Shown here: positions 1 to 7,800 of the stretch, piece after piece
How positions within the stretch are numbered: the first letter of the stretch is position 1
How the letters are laid out: the number at the start of each line of letters is the position of its first letter
Translations under genes and position numbers: made by a program
The notes under the pieces: generated by a model
Databases searched by the model: none
Seen by the model: only the letters and a program-made list of their open reading frames with translations
Told to the model about the DNA's origin: nothing
Source of the DNA: Pelagophyceae sp. CCMP2097
Lineage: Eukaryota > Sar > Pelagophyceae
Assembly (NCBI GenBank): GCA_026770575.1
Contig: MU657190.1
Coordinates: 275,238 to 285,503 of the forward strand
Direction: 5' to 3'
DNA length: 10,266 bases

Positions 1-760
1 CAGGCGACGCAGCAGCCGCTGGCGGCGCAGCCGCCTTTTGTCTCTGCTGGTGGCGCAGCAGCCGCAGGCGGCGCAGCAGCAGGCGGCGCAGCCGCCTTTT
101 GCCGCTGCTGGCTGCGCAGCGCGGCCTCATGCGGCGCAGCCGCCTCTTACTGCCGCTGCTCGTGGTTCAACCGTCGCAGGCGGCACAGCCGCCTCACGCA
201 TCCGTTCCAGGCGGCGTAGCCGTCTTTTGCCGCTGCTGACGGAGCAGTCACACCATTAGGCGCAGCCGCTTTATACTGCTGTCGCTGGCGGCGCAGCCGC
301 TTTATGCAGTCGACGCAGACGGCGCAGCCGCCTTTTGCTGCTACTGGCTGTGCAGCCGCATCTTGCGGCGCAGCCGCATCTTGCTACCGCTGCTCTTGGT
401 TCATACGTCGCAGCCGAAGCAGCCGCTTTACACTTATGTCTCATGAGGCGCAGCCGCCTTTTGTCGTTGCTGCCGGCGCAGCCGCCGCATGAGGCGCAGC
501 TGCTTTATGGTTCCGACGCAGGCGGCGCAGCCGCCTCACGCATCCACCGCAAACAGCGCAGCTTCATTTTACCTCTGCTGACGGCGCAGCCGATGCAGAC
601 GGCGCAACGTCGCAAGTGGGTAGCCGCAGCAAACTGCGCAGTTGTCTTATTTTGTTGTTGGTGGCGCAGCCGCCGCAGACGGCGCAGTCGCTTTCTGTTG
701 CAGTTGTTTTCAAAACAGCTTCTCTTCTTAGGGCGCGCGCAGTTGTTCATTGGTCGTTAT
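1..760. repeat. Degenerate array of GC-rich mini-hairpins
   Basis: The core unit is GGCGGC-GCA-GCCGCC, a 6-base stem closed by a three-base GCA loop. Exact copies lie at 21-35, 82-96 and 521-535. Variants that keep the stem include 179-193 (loop ACA), 364-378 (outer G-C pair changed to T-A on both sides) and 660-674 (a G-T wobble). Distances between cores are about 16-18, 28-31, 46-49 and 61 bases, close to multiples of 15-16. Many copies are followed by CTTTTG, CTTTATG or CTCACGCATCC. Open frames of 60-170 codons run through the block on both strands, but they are Ala/Gln/Arg low-complexity readings of the repeat and are not called as genes. The origin of the array (minisatellite or small mobile hairpin element) cannot be told from this sequence. 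Confidence 0.75.
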
Positions 761-879
761 GTACAACCGCTGGAGCTTGTCTATAGGGTCAAAAACGAGT
801 TATATACCCTTTTTCATTTTTGGTGTTCTATTGTACTGCTATGCGCCGCTAGCTTATAGTTTTCGGCGTTCCACAAAGA

Positions 880-978
880 GGGTTCGAAGGGTACCTCGCG
901 GGATCGTTCTACAGCCTCGCGTGAATGTAAAACTATCGCCTAAAAAAAAACGGCGAAAATAAAAATAAAAAACGTCTA
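880..978 (+). repeat. Direct repeat A, copy 1 (A-loop hairpin)
   Basis: About 99 bases recur at 1028-1127, a shift of 148. The two share ACAGCCTCGCGT, AATGTAAAACTATCGC and GGCGAAAATAAAAATAAAAA. Inside this copy, TCGCC (936-940) and GGCGA (952-956) can pair across an A-rich loop. The element is not coding. It may be an old tandem duplication or two copies of a dispersed short repeat. Confidence 0.8.
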
Positions 979-1027
979 CACTCACTCAATACCTCTTAAC
1001 GAGCCTTTGACGCGCAAATGCACGGAA

Positions 1028-1127
1028 GGGTTTGAAGGGTACTAGACGCCATCGATCTACAGCCTCGCGTCAATGTAAAACTATCGCTGAAAAAAAATCG
1101 GCGAAAATAAAAATAAAAACCGTCAAC
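1028..1127 (+). repeat. Direct repeat A, copy 2 (A-loop hairpin)
   Basis: Second copy of the repeat at 880-978. The hairpin is kept with changed bases: TCGCTGA (1084-1090) faces TCGGCGA (1098-1104), six pairs plus one G-T wobble, around a loop of seven A. The arm is longer than in copy 1 although the sequence differs. This fits either chance or weak selection on the fold. Confidence 0.8.
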
Positions 1128-1238
1128 AATCGAGAAGGTTACCGGTGATCGGCGAGGGGCCGTTATAAAGCCTCTCCTGACAACAATAAAAAAGTTATTA
1201 TCAACGACAAACAAGTGTTCTCACAAATTTAAAAAAAA

Positions 1239-1277
1239 CCTTAGATAGTAATAGGTGCCGGCCCCTGCGGGGCCCTA
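1239..1277 (+). repeat. Direct repeat B, copy 1, with GC mini-hairpin
   Basis: A 39-base block starting CCTTAGATAGTAATAGG recurs at 1399-1437 with one difference (T or C at position 18). It carries a perfect hairpin at 1260-1274, GGCCCC-TGC-GGGGCC. On the minus strand this reads GGCCCC-GCA-GGGGCC, the same 15-base design and loop as the array at 1-760 but with a different stem. Confidence 0.85.
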
Positions 1278-1398
1278 TACGCGTTTAATTCAGGCTACGA
1301 CAGGTGAGAGGGGTCCCACGGACCAAATCGACCATTTTTTTTGGACCGCATGGAACGTTCTTTTGAAAGTAAAAATTGAAGGGTAAATGTGGAAAAAT

Positions 1399-1437
1399 CC
1401 TTAGATAGTAATAGGCGCCGGCCCCTGCGGGGCCCTA
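1399..1437 (+). repeat. Direct repeat B, copy 2, with GC mini-hairpin
   Basis: Second copy of the 39-base block, 160 bases after the first. Its hairpin lies at 1420-1434. Both copies are preceded by an A-run and are otherwise in unrelated flanks. Confidence 0.85.
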
Positions 1438-1575
1438 AAGCCTCCGGGCAGGGCGGTGGGCGGGCCGCGCAGCGTCCGGGCTCGCTCCGGGCCGGCGTTG
1501 GGTGTTGCTTTCCAGTTTCAAAAGGGCTTTGATCGAATCCTATCTGTCGCCAGTGCCGGACGGTGGTACGTCTCA

Positions 1576-2718
1576 ATGTTCGACGAGTCCGGATCGGAGC
1601 CCAGCGCGCGCGGCCGCGGCCGCGGCGTCGGCGCCGCGCTGGGCGCCGAGCTCCGCGCGTCCAGGCTGGGGACGAGGTTCCGGGCCGAAGAGGAAGTGAC
1701 CACTGCGGAAAGTTTGGAAGCGCTTCCGAAGCGCTCCCCCTACGGTGCGCCCTCTCCCCTTCTTCGGCGTTGCGCCCGCACGCCTCCGGGCAGGCGAGTA
1801 CGACTACTGGGAGAAGCGCTACCGGTCGAACTCCGACGCCGACGAATTCGACTGGCTGTGATCCAACCCGCCGGCGTCCCGTGAAGCCCGGGTTTCGGAA
1901 CGGCGGGGCGCGCACGCTGCGGTTCAAAAGGCTCCGCCGGGCCGATGCCGGCAGAAGGGCCGCGCAGCCGAGTGTTTGGCTGCACGTTAGGTGCGGCGCA
2001 GACGAGCTGTGCGGAGTGGTCACGTCCGTTGTCGGGTCGAAGCAAATCGCCGGGAAGGTGCTCCACGTCGGCTGCGGGACTTCTTCAGTCGGCGCTGAAT
2101 TGATCCGGCGTGGGATCTGCGAGCATGTGGTCAACCTCGACACTTCCGCGTCTTGCGTGGAAAGGATGAGACTCAAGTTCGAAGACATTCGTGGCTGCGA
2201 GTTCCAGGTCGGCGACGCATGCCACATGGAACACCTGGGAGACGAAACGTGCGTCGGGGGACGTTTGACGAGCGCGTTTGGATGCAAGAAGCTCCGTTTG
2301 TCGGATAGGTTCGAAGTAGTCCTCGACAAGGGCACTTTAGACGCCTTGGCGTGCAAGGAGGGCGGCGAGGAAGCGCGCCTGGAGGCCGGCCGCGCTCTCG
2401 TTGCGGAGTCGCACCGCGTCTTACGGCCCGGCGGGTCTTTGGTGATAGCTTCCTTCGGGCAACCCGAAACGCGCTGGCGCTACCTGCGCGACTCTGGCGG
2501 CGGCGTCGACTGGGCGCACGCCGCGCACGAGAGCGTCCGAGTGGCGGCGACGGGGTCGGAGCTGCACGTGTATTCATTGACCAAGCCCAGGAAACAAGAC
2601 CGGGCTTTACCACTGGATTCGCGGCGCAGACACATGTTCGACGTCGCGACGTGGGCAGTGGGCGTCGCGTTTTGCGCCGTGGCGATTACGCTGGCGCTGA
2701 ATTCCAACAGGCAAAAAC
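1576..2718 (+). other. SAM-dependent methyltransferase domain (METTL13/EEF1AKMT4 type)
   Basis: Splicing exons 1-4 brings together the family hallmarks. These are EYDYWEKRY and EFDWL near residues 47-67, motif I VLHVGCGTS at 90-98 (the SAM-binding glycine loop), an acidic D117 at the end of strand 2, FEVVLDKGTLDAL at 154-166, and VLRPGGSLVIASFG near the end. The DKGTLDAL stretch is characteristic of this group, whose known members methylate lysines or the N-terminus of elongation factor eEF1A. The intron 2249-2308 is 60 bases with no stop, but removing it joins GDET directly to FEVVLDKG, as the family expects. Intron 1858-1990 removes an in-frame TGA right after FDWL. The substrate here is unknown. 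Residues 1-45 are Arg/Gly/Ala-rich and not conserved in any way I recognise. Confidence 0.8.
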
Positions 2719-4278
2719 GTGCGTCGGACGGAGCGAGCGAGCGATGACCGTCGGTGAACGCAACCTCCTTTGTAGGCGCGGCGACGGTGCTGCTCCCCGC
2801 TGCCCCGTTCGAGCGCGACCCGCTCGAGGCGGCACCGGGCACGGCGCAGTGCAACTACGACGTGCTTCGGTCGTTTGCACATTTGGCGGCTTCGGCGGAC
2901 GCGGCGGAGGACGGCTCTTCGAAGAAACCGCACCTTGCAGCGCCGCACGCAGGAAACCCGTCACACAAAGACGGCGAGGCGTCGGGAAGGACACCGAACG
3001 CGACACAGCCGTCGCGTAGGCCCGCCGGGCTCCGGTGGTCGCTCGGCGCGGGCACCCTCCTCGGCGCCATGCGCACCGAGCCGCCGGGGCTGCTGCGCTG
3101 GGAGCACGACGTCGACATCTACCTGCCGGCGGCAGACGCGCGAGTGACGGCGTCTTGCAAGCCCCGAGGGGGGTCGATGCAAGTGTGTCTTCTCGAGGGA
3201 GGTTTGCAGCTCCAAGGAGGACAGCCCCTCGAGACGGATGCGCTCCGACGCGATGCGACTGCATCGGCAGATGCCAAGCTTGCGAGCCGCCTCGTGGATC
3301 CCAACGTGTTGCCTCGTGGGTCGAACGTTGGACGTGCCATCCTGCCGGCCTCGTGTCAAACGTGATCGATCCTCCGTCTAGGTTCGAGCTCTTACGGAAA
3401 GTCCAAAAGAAGTGCCTCCACGAGGGCCCCGCGGGCAACGCCTCGGACGCCGAGGCGCGGTCTGAAGAGTGCGGGTCGCTTGAGTACAGGGGTTTGGTGG
3501 ACCGGGACTCGAAGCCGTGCTGCGGCTTCGGCTTCAAGCTGTTCCACGCCGACTCCGACGCCTGCGAGCTCGACGTCCTCGTCCTCGCAAGCGCGACGCA
3601 CGCGCCGCTCGTATTTTACAGCGTCAATTGTAAACGGTCGACGGATGAGCGTCGTGGAAGACGACCGCCGACCCCCGCCGACCCTAGGTGCACCAGGAGA
3701 CTGTTCTTTGGCCGTTCCCCTGGGGCCCGTACTACGCGTTGGCGCGCGAGGCTTTGCGGCAGGGCGGCGGGCACGGGCCGGAGTACTTTGTCATCCCGGA
3801 AGACGTGGCGCACAAGCAGCTCATGCTCTCCGAAGCCAACTGGTGGCGCCGCGCGCGCAGCGAAGCCGAGTGGGAGTGGCTCGGGCCGCCCGTGTCGTTC
3901 TTCCACGGCGAGTATTTCAAGGTGGAAGAGTACTTGCCGTTGCACGAGATGGAGTACTACGACTTTAAAGTCAACATTCCCCACGACCCCTGGGCGTCCC
4001 TGAACCGCACCTACGGCGACAAGTGCGGCCACGTCGCGCGGCTGGACGAGCGGGGGGCGGCGTCGATTCGTGAAACGTTTATCTTTTCGAGACGTCTCTG
4101 CGTACGAGCACTCTGTGTACGAGCGTCCGCGCTTTCTAGGCACGGCGGCTTCGAGGCGGACCTGCGCCTGCCGGAGCACTTCCACCTGAAGCGGCCGGCG
4201 GCGGTGGTGACGGCGGCAGCCAAGGCGGCGGCGGTCAAGTCGAGTTTCTGGAAAAAGCAACCAAAGCCGCCCAAGTAG
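1576..4278 (+). CDS. Predicted methyltransferase - membrane segment - LicD-like fusion protein
   Basis: Proposed exons are 1576-1711, 1794-1857, 1991-2248, 2309-2718, 2776-2959, 3020-3172, 3382-3622, 3688-4022 and 4140-4278, giving 639 residues with the frame kept throughout. The start is the first ATG in the frame of exon 1. Domains in order are a METTL13/EEF1AKMT4-type methyltransferase (about 47-250), a hydrophobic helix (265-283) and a LicD-like domain (about 315-594). Introns are 57-209 bases; most begin GTGCGT, GTGATC or GTC and six of eight are best fitted to a TAG acceptor. The intron joining the two halves is well supported. Less certain are the donor of the 3173-3381 intron (3144 or 3185 are alternatives), the donor at 3623 (3611 is possible) and whether the stop-free 2960-3019 is removed at all. 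The alternative is two genes, with the LicD gene starting at the ATG at 2634, just before the membrane helix. Confidence 0.6.
2634..2718 (+). other. Single transmembrane helix between the two domains
   Basis: Residues 265-283, VATWAVGVAFCAVAITLAL, form an uninterrupted hydrophobic run followed by NSNRQKR. The helix begins three residues after an in-frame ATG at 2634. In the fusion it would be an internal signal anchor, leaving the methyltransferase in the cytosol and LicD in the lumen. If translation started at 2634, it would be the usual N-terminal anchor of a Golgi type II enzyme. If the next intron is retained, it becomes a C-terminal tail anchor. Arg and Lys after the helix sit on the LicD side, which is not the clear positive-inside pattern for a type II protein, so orientation is uncertain. 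Confidence 0.65.
2719..2775 (+). other. Junction intron carrying the only stop between the two domains
   Basis: This 57-base segment starts GTGCGT and ends CTCCTTTGTAG, matching introns elsewhere in the window (GTGCGT donors at 2249, 5592 and 8011; TAG acceptors in most). Its length is a multiple of three, so the frame is the same on both sides. The TGA at 2745-2747 lies inside it. Removal fuses the methyltransferase-helix part to LicD. Retention ends the protein shortly after the helix, at QKRASDGASER. No ATG starts the LicD frame between this stop and the LicD core motifs, which argues that LicD cannot begin downstream on its own. Confidence 0.65.
2776..4278 (+). other. LicD/fukutin-related nucleotidyltransferase-fold domain
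   Basis: The LicD family (phosphocholine transferases of bacteria; fukutin and FKRP, which add ribitol phosphate in the Golgi) shares an opening helix, a GTLLG loop and an acidic DxD motif. Here these are CNYDVLRSFAHLAASADA (about 315-332), LRWSLGAGTLLGAMR (355-369) and WEHDVDIYLP (378-387), with D381 and D383 as likely metal ligands. Further on, GFGFKLF and CELDVLVLAS match the central strands. The end, FKVNIPHDPWASLNRTYGDK, matches the closing fP.P.....L...YG segment. The tail after 4140 ends with an Ala-rich and Lys/Pro-rich stretch. The donor substrate cannot be told from the sequence; choline-phosphate or another CDP-linked group would be usual for the family. Confidence 0.8.
4023..4139 (+). 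other. Probable last intron of the LicD part, stop-free
   Basis: The segment begins GTGCGG and ends CTTTCTAG with a pyrimidine run before it. It is 117 bases, a multiple of three with no stop, so reading through is also possible. Splicing gives RTYGDK joined to HGGFEADLRL, a compact LicD ending. It contains a 15-base tandem duplication, CTCTGCGTACGAGCA at 4096-4110 and a two-mismatch copy at 4111-4125, which is more like intron than enzyme. Confidence 0.55.
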
Positions 4279-4402
4279 AACCGACCAAATTCCCCCAGCG
4301 GCCAGCCGGCCGCAATGTAGCATCATGTCCCCTCCCTACTATTAGTAACAGTTCCCCCGACCCACGCGGGTCGTACGCGGCGAGCGGCGCCGCAGTGCGG
4401 GG

Positions 4403-4492
4403 CCTCTTTCGCGGGGGCCAGTGGACACGCAAAGCCAAAGCATGTCCCCTCTTTCCCAGGGCCCGTGGAGACGCACAGCCCACGAGTCCCCA
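4403..4492 (+). repeat. 45-base tandem duplication, diverged
   Basis: Bases 4403-4447 and 4448-4492 are two adjacent copies. Both start CCTCTTTC and share GTGGA.ACGCA.AGCC followed by a block ending GTCCC. They differ at roughly a quarter of positions, so the duplication is not recent. Confidence 0.7.
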
Positions 4493-4724
4493 CAATCGAC
4501 GCCGCCTCTCCCAAGGCGGCTTTCCACTTATGAACGCATCCGCGAGGGCCGCTTTTGGTGCGGGCCTCGAGAAGATGGCCTTTTCGACGTCCAGCGGTTA
4601 GACGATGTGCCTCGCTTCTTGCACTGCCCCGCGCCCGCGCCGGCACTTGCTGCGCGCGGCGGCGCAGGGGCCGCCGAAGCAGACCCGCCGCAGCCGCGCG
4701 CCGAGGCCGGCGCACCGTCCTAGG

Positions 4725-4780
4725 AGCTCCGTGAATACGCTGCGTACAGCTCCGTGAATACGCTGCGTACAGCTCCGTGA
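4725..4780 (+). repeat. 23-base tandem repeat, 2.4 copies
   Basis: Two identical 23-base units (4725-4747 and 4748-4770) and ten bases of a third begin AGCTCCGTGA. Each full unit contains TACGC-T-GCGTA, a 5-base inverted repeat around one base. The array lies just past the stop of the minus-strand ATPase, so it is probably in that gene's 3' untranslated region or just beyond it. Confidence 0.9.
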
Positions 4781-4810
4781 TCCATCATCCCAGAGCGTCG
4801 CTCTCGCGCC

Positions 4811-7800
4811 TCAACGATGGACGGGCGTCTCAGGGCCACGGGTCTTCGCCTCTGAGAGTGCCGCCCGCGTGAGAGTACCCTTTGAGTTTTCCGACAATTG
4901 AGACGTCCGCGCACCGTACAGCTTGCGGACCACGTCCAGCCCGAGCACCGTCGAGGCCACCGCGGCGCACTTGGCGAGGTCTCTCGCCGAGAGAGCCTCC
5001 GTCTGGAAGACTGCTCGGAGGGGAGCGAAGTAGATGACTGCCAGTTGGCCCAGTAAAGAAAGCGTGAGAGCAATGCAAAACGCCGAGTTCGCAAACAAAG
5101 GCGCCCTCGAAGACCCGACGATCGCAGAGTCCGACCGGCACGCCTACGACCGCGGTGCTCAGCGCGGGGGCGAACGATATCAGCACATGGAAGAGAACCC
5201 TTGCGAGAGGAATTCCGACGGAAGAAAGCGTACCAGAGCATTGAACATGTCGAAGAGCACAAACGTCGTAAACGTCATCGTCGTCTCGTGCTCCGCCGAC
5301 CCGCTGCCCGCCTCGCTCGTCAATACGGCCAAGGTGCCCCCGCAGACCAGCAGAGCCGAAGTCACTACGCGGATGGCCATCTTCTCCGTGATCACAGAGT
5401 CCGTCCGGTGCCGCGGCGGCTCGCGCGTCACCGCCAAATCCACGGGCTCGACGCCCAAGGACTGAGCGGGCGGGCCGTCCATGATGATGTTGATCCAGAG
5501 GACCTGAGGGGTTTACTCGTCGGTTTACAAGAGGAAATGATACATATCTCCGTCACCAAAACAGTGCCGCTCTCCGCTCCCCCACGACGCACCTGCATGG
5601 CGTTGAGCGGCCTCGGGAGGTTGAGCATCTTCGCCATTGTGACGAGCCCGAGCGCGGCCAGCGACGTCGACAGCTGAAAGGTGACGAAATTGCGAATGTT
5701 GTGGAAGATGGCCTTGCCCTCGTCCACCGCCGCCACGATGCTGCCCAAGTCGTCGTCCGCCAGGACCTGGAGCGCGTGCATGTTTTCAACGATGTCTCTC
5801 CTCGCTCCTTCACGGCTCCTCGACGGTCCACGGCTTCCTCCCACGGCTCTGCCTTTTTGTCACGGGCTTGCCGACGTCTCTGGTTTGCCGACGTATCTCT
5901 CCGCTTTCACGTACGACGTCGGCGGCTTCGGCTGCGACGTCCGTCCCACGAACGCCCATCGCAACGCCAACGTCGGCGGCTTTGAGGGCGGGCGCGTCGT
6001 TCACGCCGTCGCCCGTCATGGCCACCACGCGTCCGCACCGCTGTAAAGAGCGCACGACCTAGGAGAGACGGTGCGTCCTTTGCGGCCCGTCCTTCGGCCG
6101 CAAAGGGACGCGGGTCCAGACGTCGAGCTTGTGCCTCGGCGAGACTCGGTAGAGCACTGCGGCGCGCGAAACGAGTCGGTCGAAGGCGTCGCACTCGGAA
6201 AATCCGGCTTGCAACCTCGTGCTCGAGGCCGCTTCAAGCTCCGTCCCAGACAGGATGGCGTCGCCGTCGTCGTTGTTGGCGCCGTCGAAGAAATCATCAG
6301 GGAGGATGCCGCACTGCTTGGCGATGGCCACGGCGGTCTCCCTTCCATCGCCCGTCAACATCAGCACCCGAGTCCCGCGCGTCTGCAGAGCCTTCACCGC
6401 CGGCCTCGCCGTGGACCGCGGCGGGTCCGAGATGCCGACGACTCCCACGAATTTCAACGTGCCGGTGGCGTTGTTGGACGTGGCGACTGCGAGAACCCGC
6501 AGCCCGCGTCTGGCCATGTCCGATGCACCTCGCCTTGCCACATCAGGTTCATCCGCCTCCGCATCTGCCAAGACCGCATCGAGCGCGCCTTTCACGTATC
6601 GCCTCGGTTGCGACCCTGGCCGGTCTACGACTTGGACCTCCATTCGTTTCCGATCAGAATCAAACGCGATTTCGTGCGTACGAACAGTCGAAGCCCGCCG
6701 GTCCGCGACCCCTAAAGCATTTGCGGCGACGAGCATTGCGACTTCTGTGGGCTGGCCGGCCGTGATCTCGGCGTTTGAGCACAGACAGCAGCAGTCGAGC
6801 GCCGAGCGGATGGCTTCTGGCACCGTCGAGTGTTCTACATCAAACCACTTTTCCTCTTCTTCGCCGTCGTCGTCGCGTTCGTCGTGCGGCCGCGGCGCGC
6901 GCCGTTGCGCGACGGTCTGCATCGCCTCGAAGCGGCCGTCGGGACGGCGTCTCAAGCGCCAGCCTTGGCAGAGAACCTCGGTGAGGGTCATCTCATTTTT
7001 CGTCAGCGTACCAGTCTTATCCACGCATAAAACATCCGTGCACCCCAGAGCCTCAATCGCGGGCAACCTCTTCACGACGGCGTTGCGGCGCGCGATGCGC
7101 ATCACGCCCAGGGCGAGCGTGACCTAAAGATCGTTCATTCTTCATTCGAGTTTGTGAGGCCGCTTTTGTCCTCTTGCATCGACGGCCCGGGTTTCCCATG
7201 AGGCGCGGCGTTGCACGGCGACGCAGATGGGCAGGCCCTCCGGAATTGCTGCTACCGCTAAAGAGACCCCGACCTGAAATACTTCCAAAACTGACTCGCC
7301 CCGCGCGATGCCCACGACGCCGATGCCCAAGATGAGCACGATGGAACCTGCGGAAAGGCGCCGGCCCAAGTCGTCCATGCCTACGTGCAAAGCGCTCGTC
7401 GTTGACCGTCTCGAAATCACACTCTGCCTCGTTCGGATTCAGGTTGCGGCGCACCTTGCTGGAGCGGCGTGCGTCCTGGTTCCAAGTCCTTCATCTCCTG
7501 GGCGGCTCGCCCAAACTCGGTCAGCATTCCCGTACAGACCACAATGCACCGTGCCCGCCCCGCCCGGACAAACGTCCCCGCAAATAACACCGTGCGGCAG
7601 TCCGAGAGGCAGAGCTGGCCCTCCGGGGCTTCGCTGCACCTTTTCAACGCTTCTGCCGCTAAAATAGCAACCTTGGCCACCGCTTCCGACTCCCCCGTGA
7701 GAGAAGACTCGTCTACCAGCAGCTCGTTGCACTCCACGACGCGGCAGTCCGCGGGGACGCGGTCGCCTACACGCGATGCCCGTTGCACGCTCGCCAAAGG

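Larger units (their letters stand above)
760..1575. other. Gene-free, partly AT-rich spacer
   Basis: No reading frame here looks like a protein family I recognise. The stretch is much richer in A and T than the genes, with A-tracts around 941-970, 1090-1127 and 1231-1238. Two pairs of direct repeats occupy much of it and are listed separately. From about 1440 the base composition returns to GC-rich. The last part, up to the ATG at 1576, is the likely promoter and 5' untranslated region of the next gene, but I see no recognisable promoter motif. Confidence 0.6.
4279..4810. other. Intergenic region between convergent genes
   Basis: The stretch holds the 3' ends of the LicD-containing gene and of the ATPase gene, which point at each other. 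Short open frames on both strands (such as 4421-4723 plus and 4715-4323 minus) have biased composition and run through a tandem duplication, and I recognise no family in them. Two tandem repeats are listed separately. A small hairpin, GACCC-ACGC-GGGTC, lies near 4358-4371. No clear polyadenylation signal is seen. Confidence 0.6.

Noticed and set aside
1..760. CRISPR array or bacterial terminators (GC hairpin followed by TTTT)
   Set aside because: Spacing is irregular, there are no unique equal-length spacers, only some copies have T-runs, and the genes in the window are intron-containing eukaryotic genes.
38..859. Open frames in the hairpin array
   Set aside because: Their Ala/Gln/Arg strings come from the repeat itself, and both strands are open for the same reason.
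1853..1982. TGGCTG at both ends of the second methyltransferase intron as a target-site duplication
   Set aside because: The best acceptor is the TAG at 1988-1990, which gives better family spacing. The six-base match then lies inside the intron end and is likely chance.
1295..2356. Long minus-strand open frame of 353 codons opposite the methyltransferase
   Set aside because: It mirrors the methyltransferase exons and introns in GC-rich DNA, is rich in Arg/Pro/Ser and shows no domain. The plus strand carries clear family motifs.
3144..3388. Alternative intron pattern beginning GTGA and ending CGAG
   Set aside because: It fits the frame at several places, but every intron in the ATPase ends in TAG or CAG, and TAG acceptors in the right phase exist for the same positions.
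2686..3537. Minus-strand open frame of 283 codons opposite the LicD region
   Set aside because: Low-complexity Arg/Ala/Pro sequence across known plus-strand exons; a shadow frame.
4421..4723. 100-codon plus-strand open frame with an ATG
   Set aside because: It crosses a tandem duplication, has biased composition and no recognisable domain; a competing minus-strand frame is equally open.
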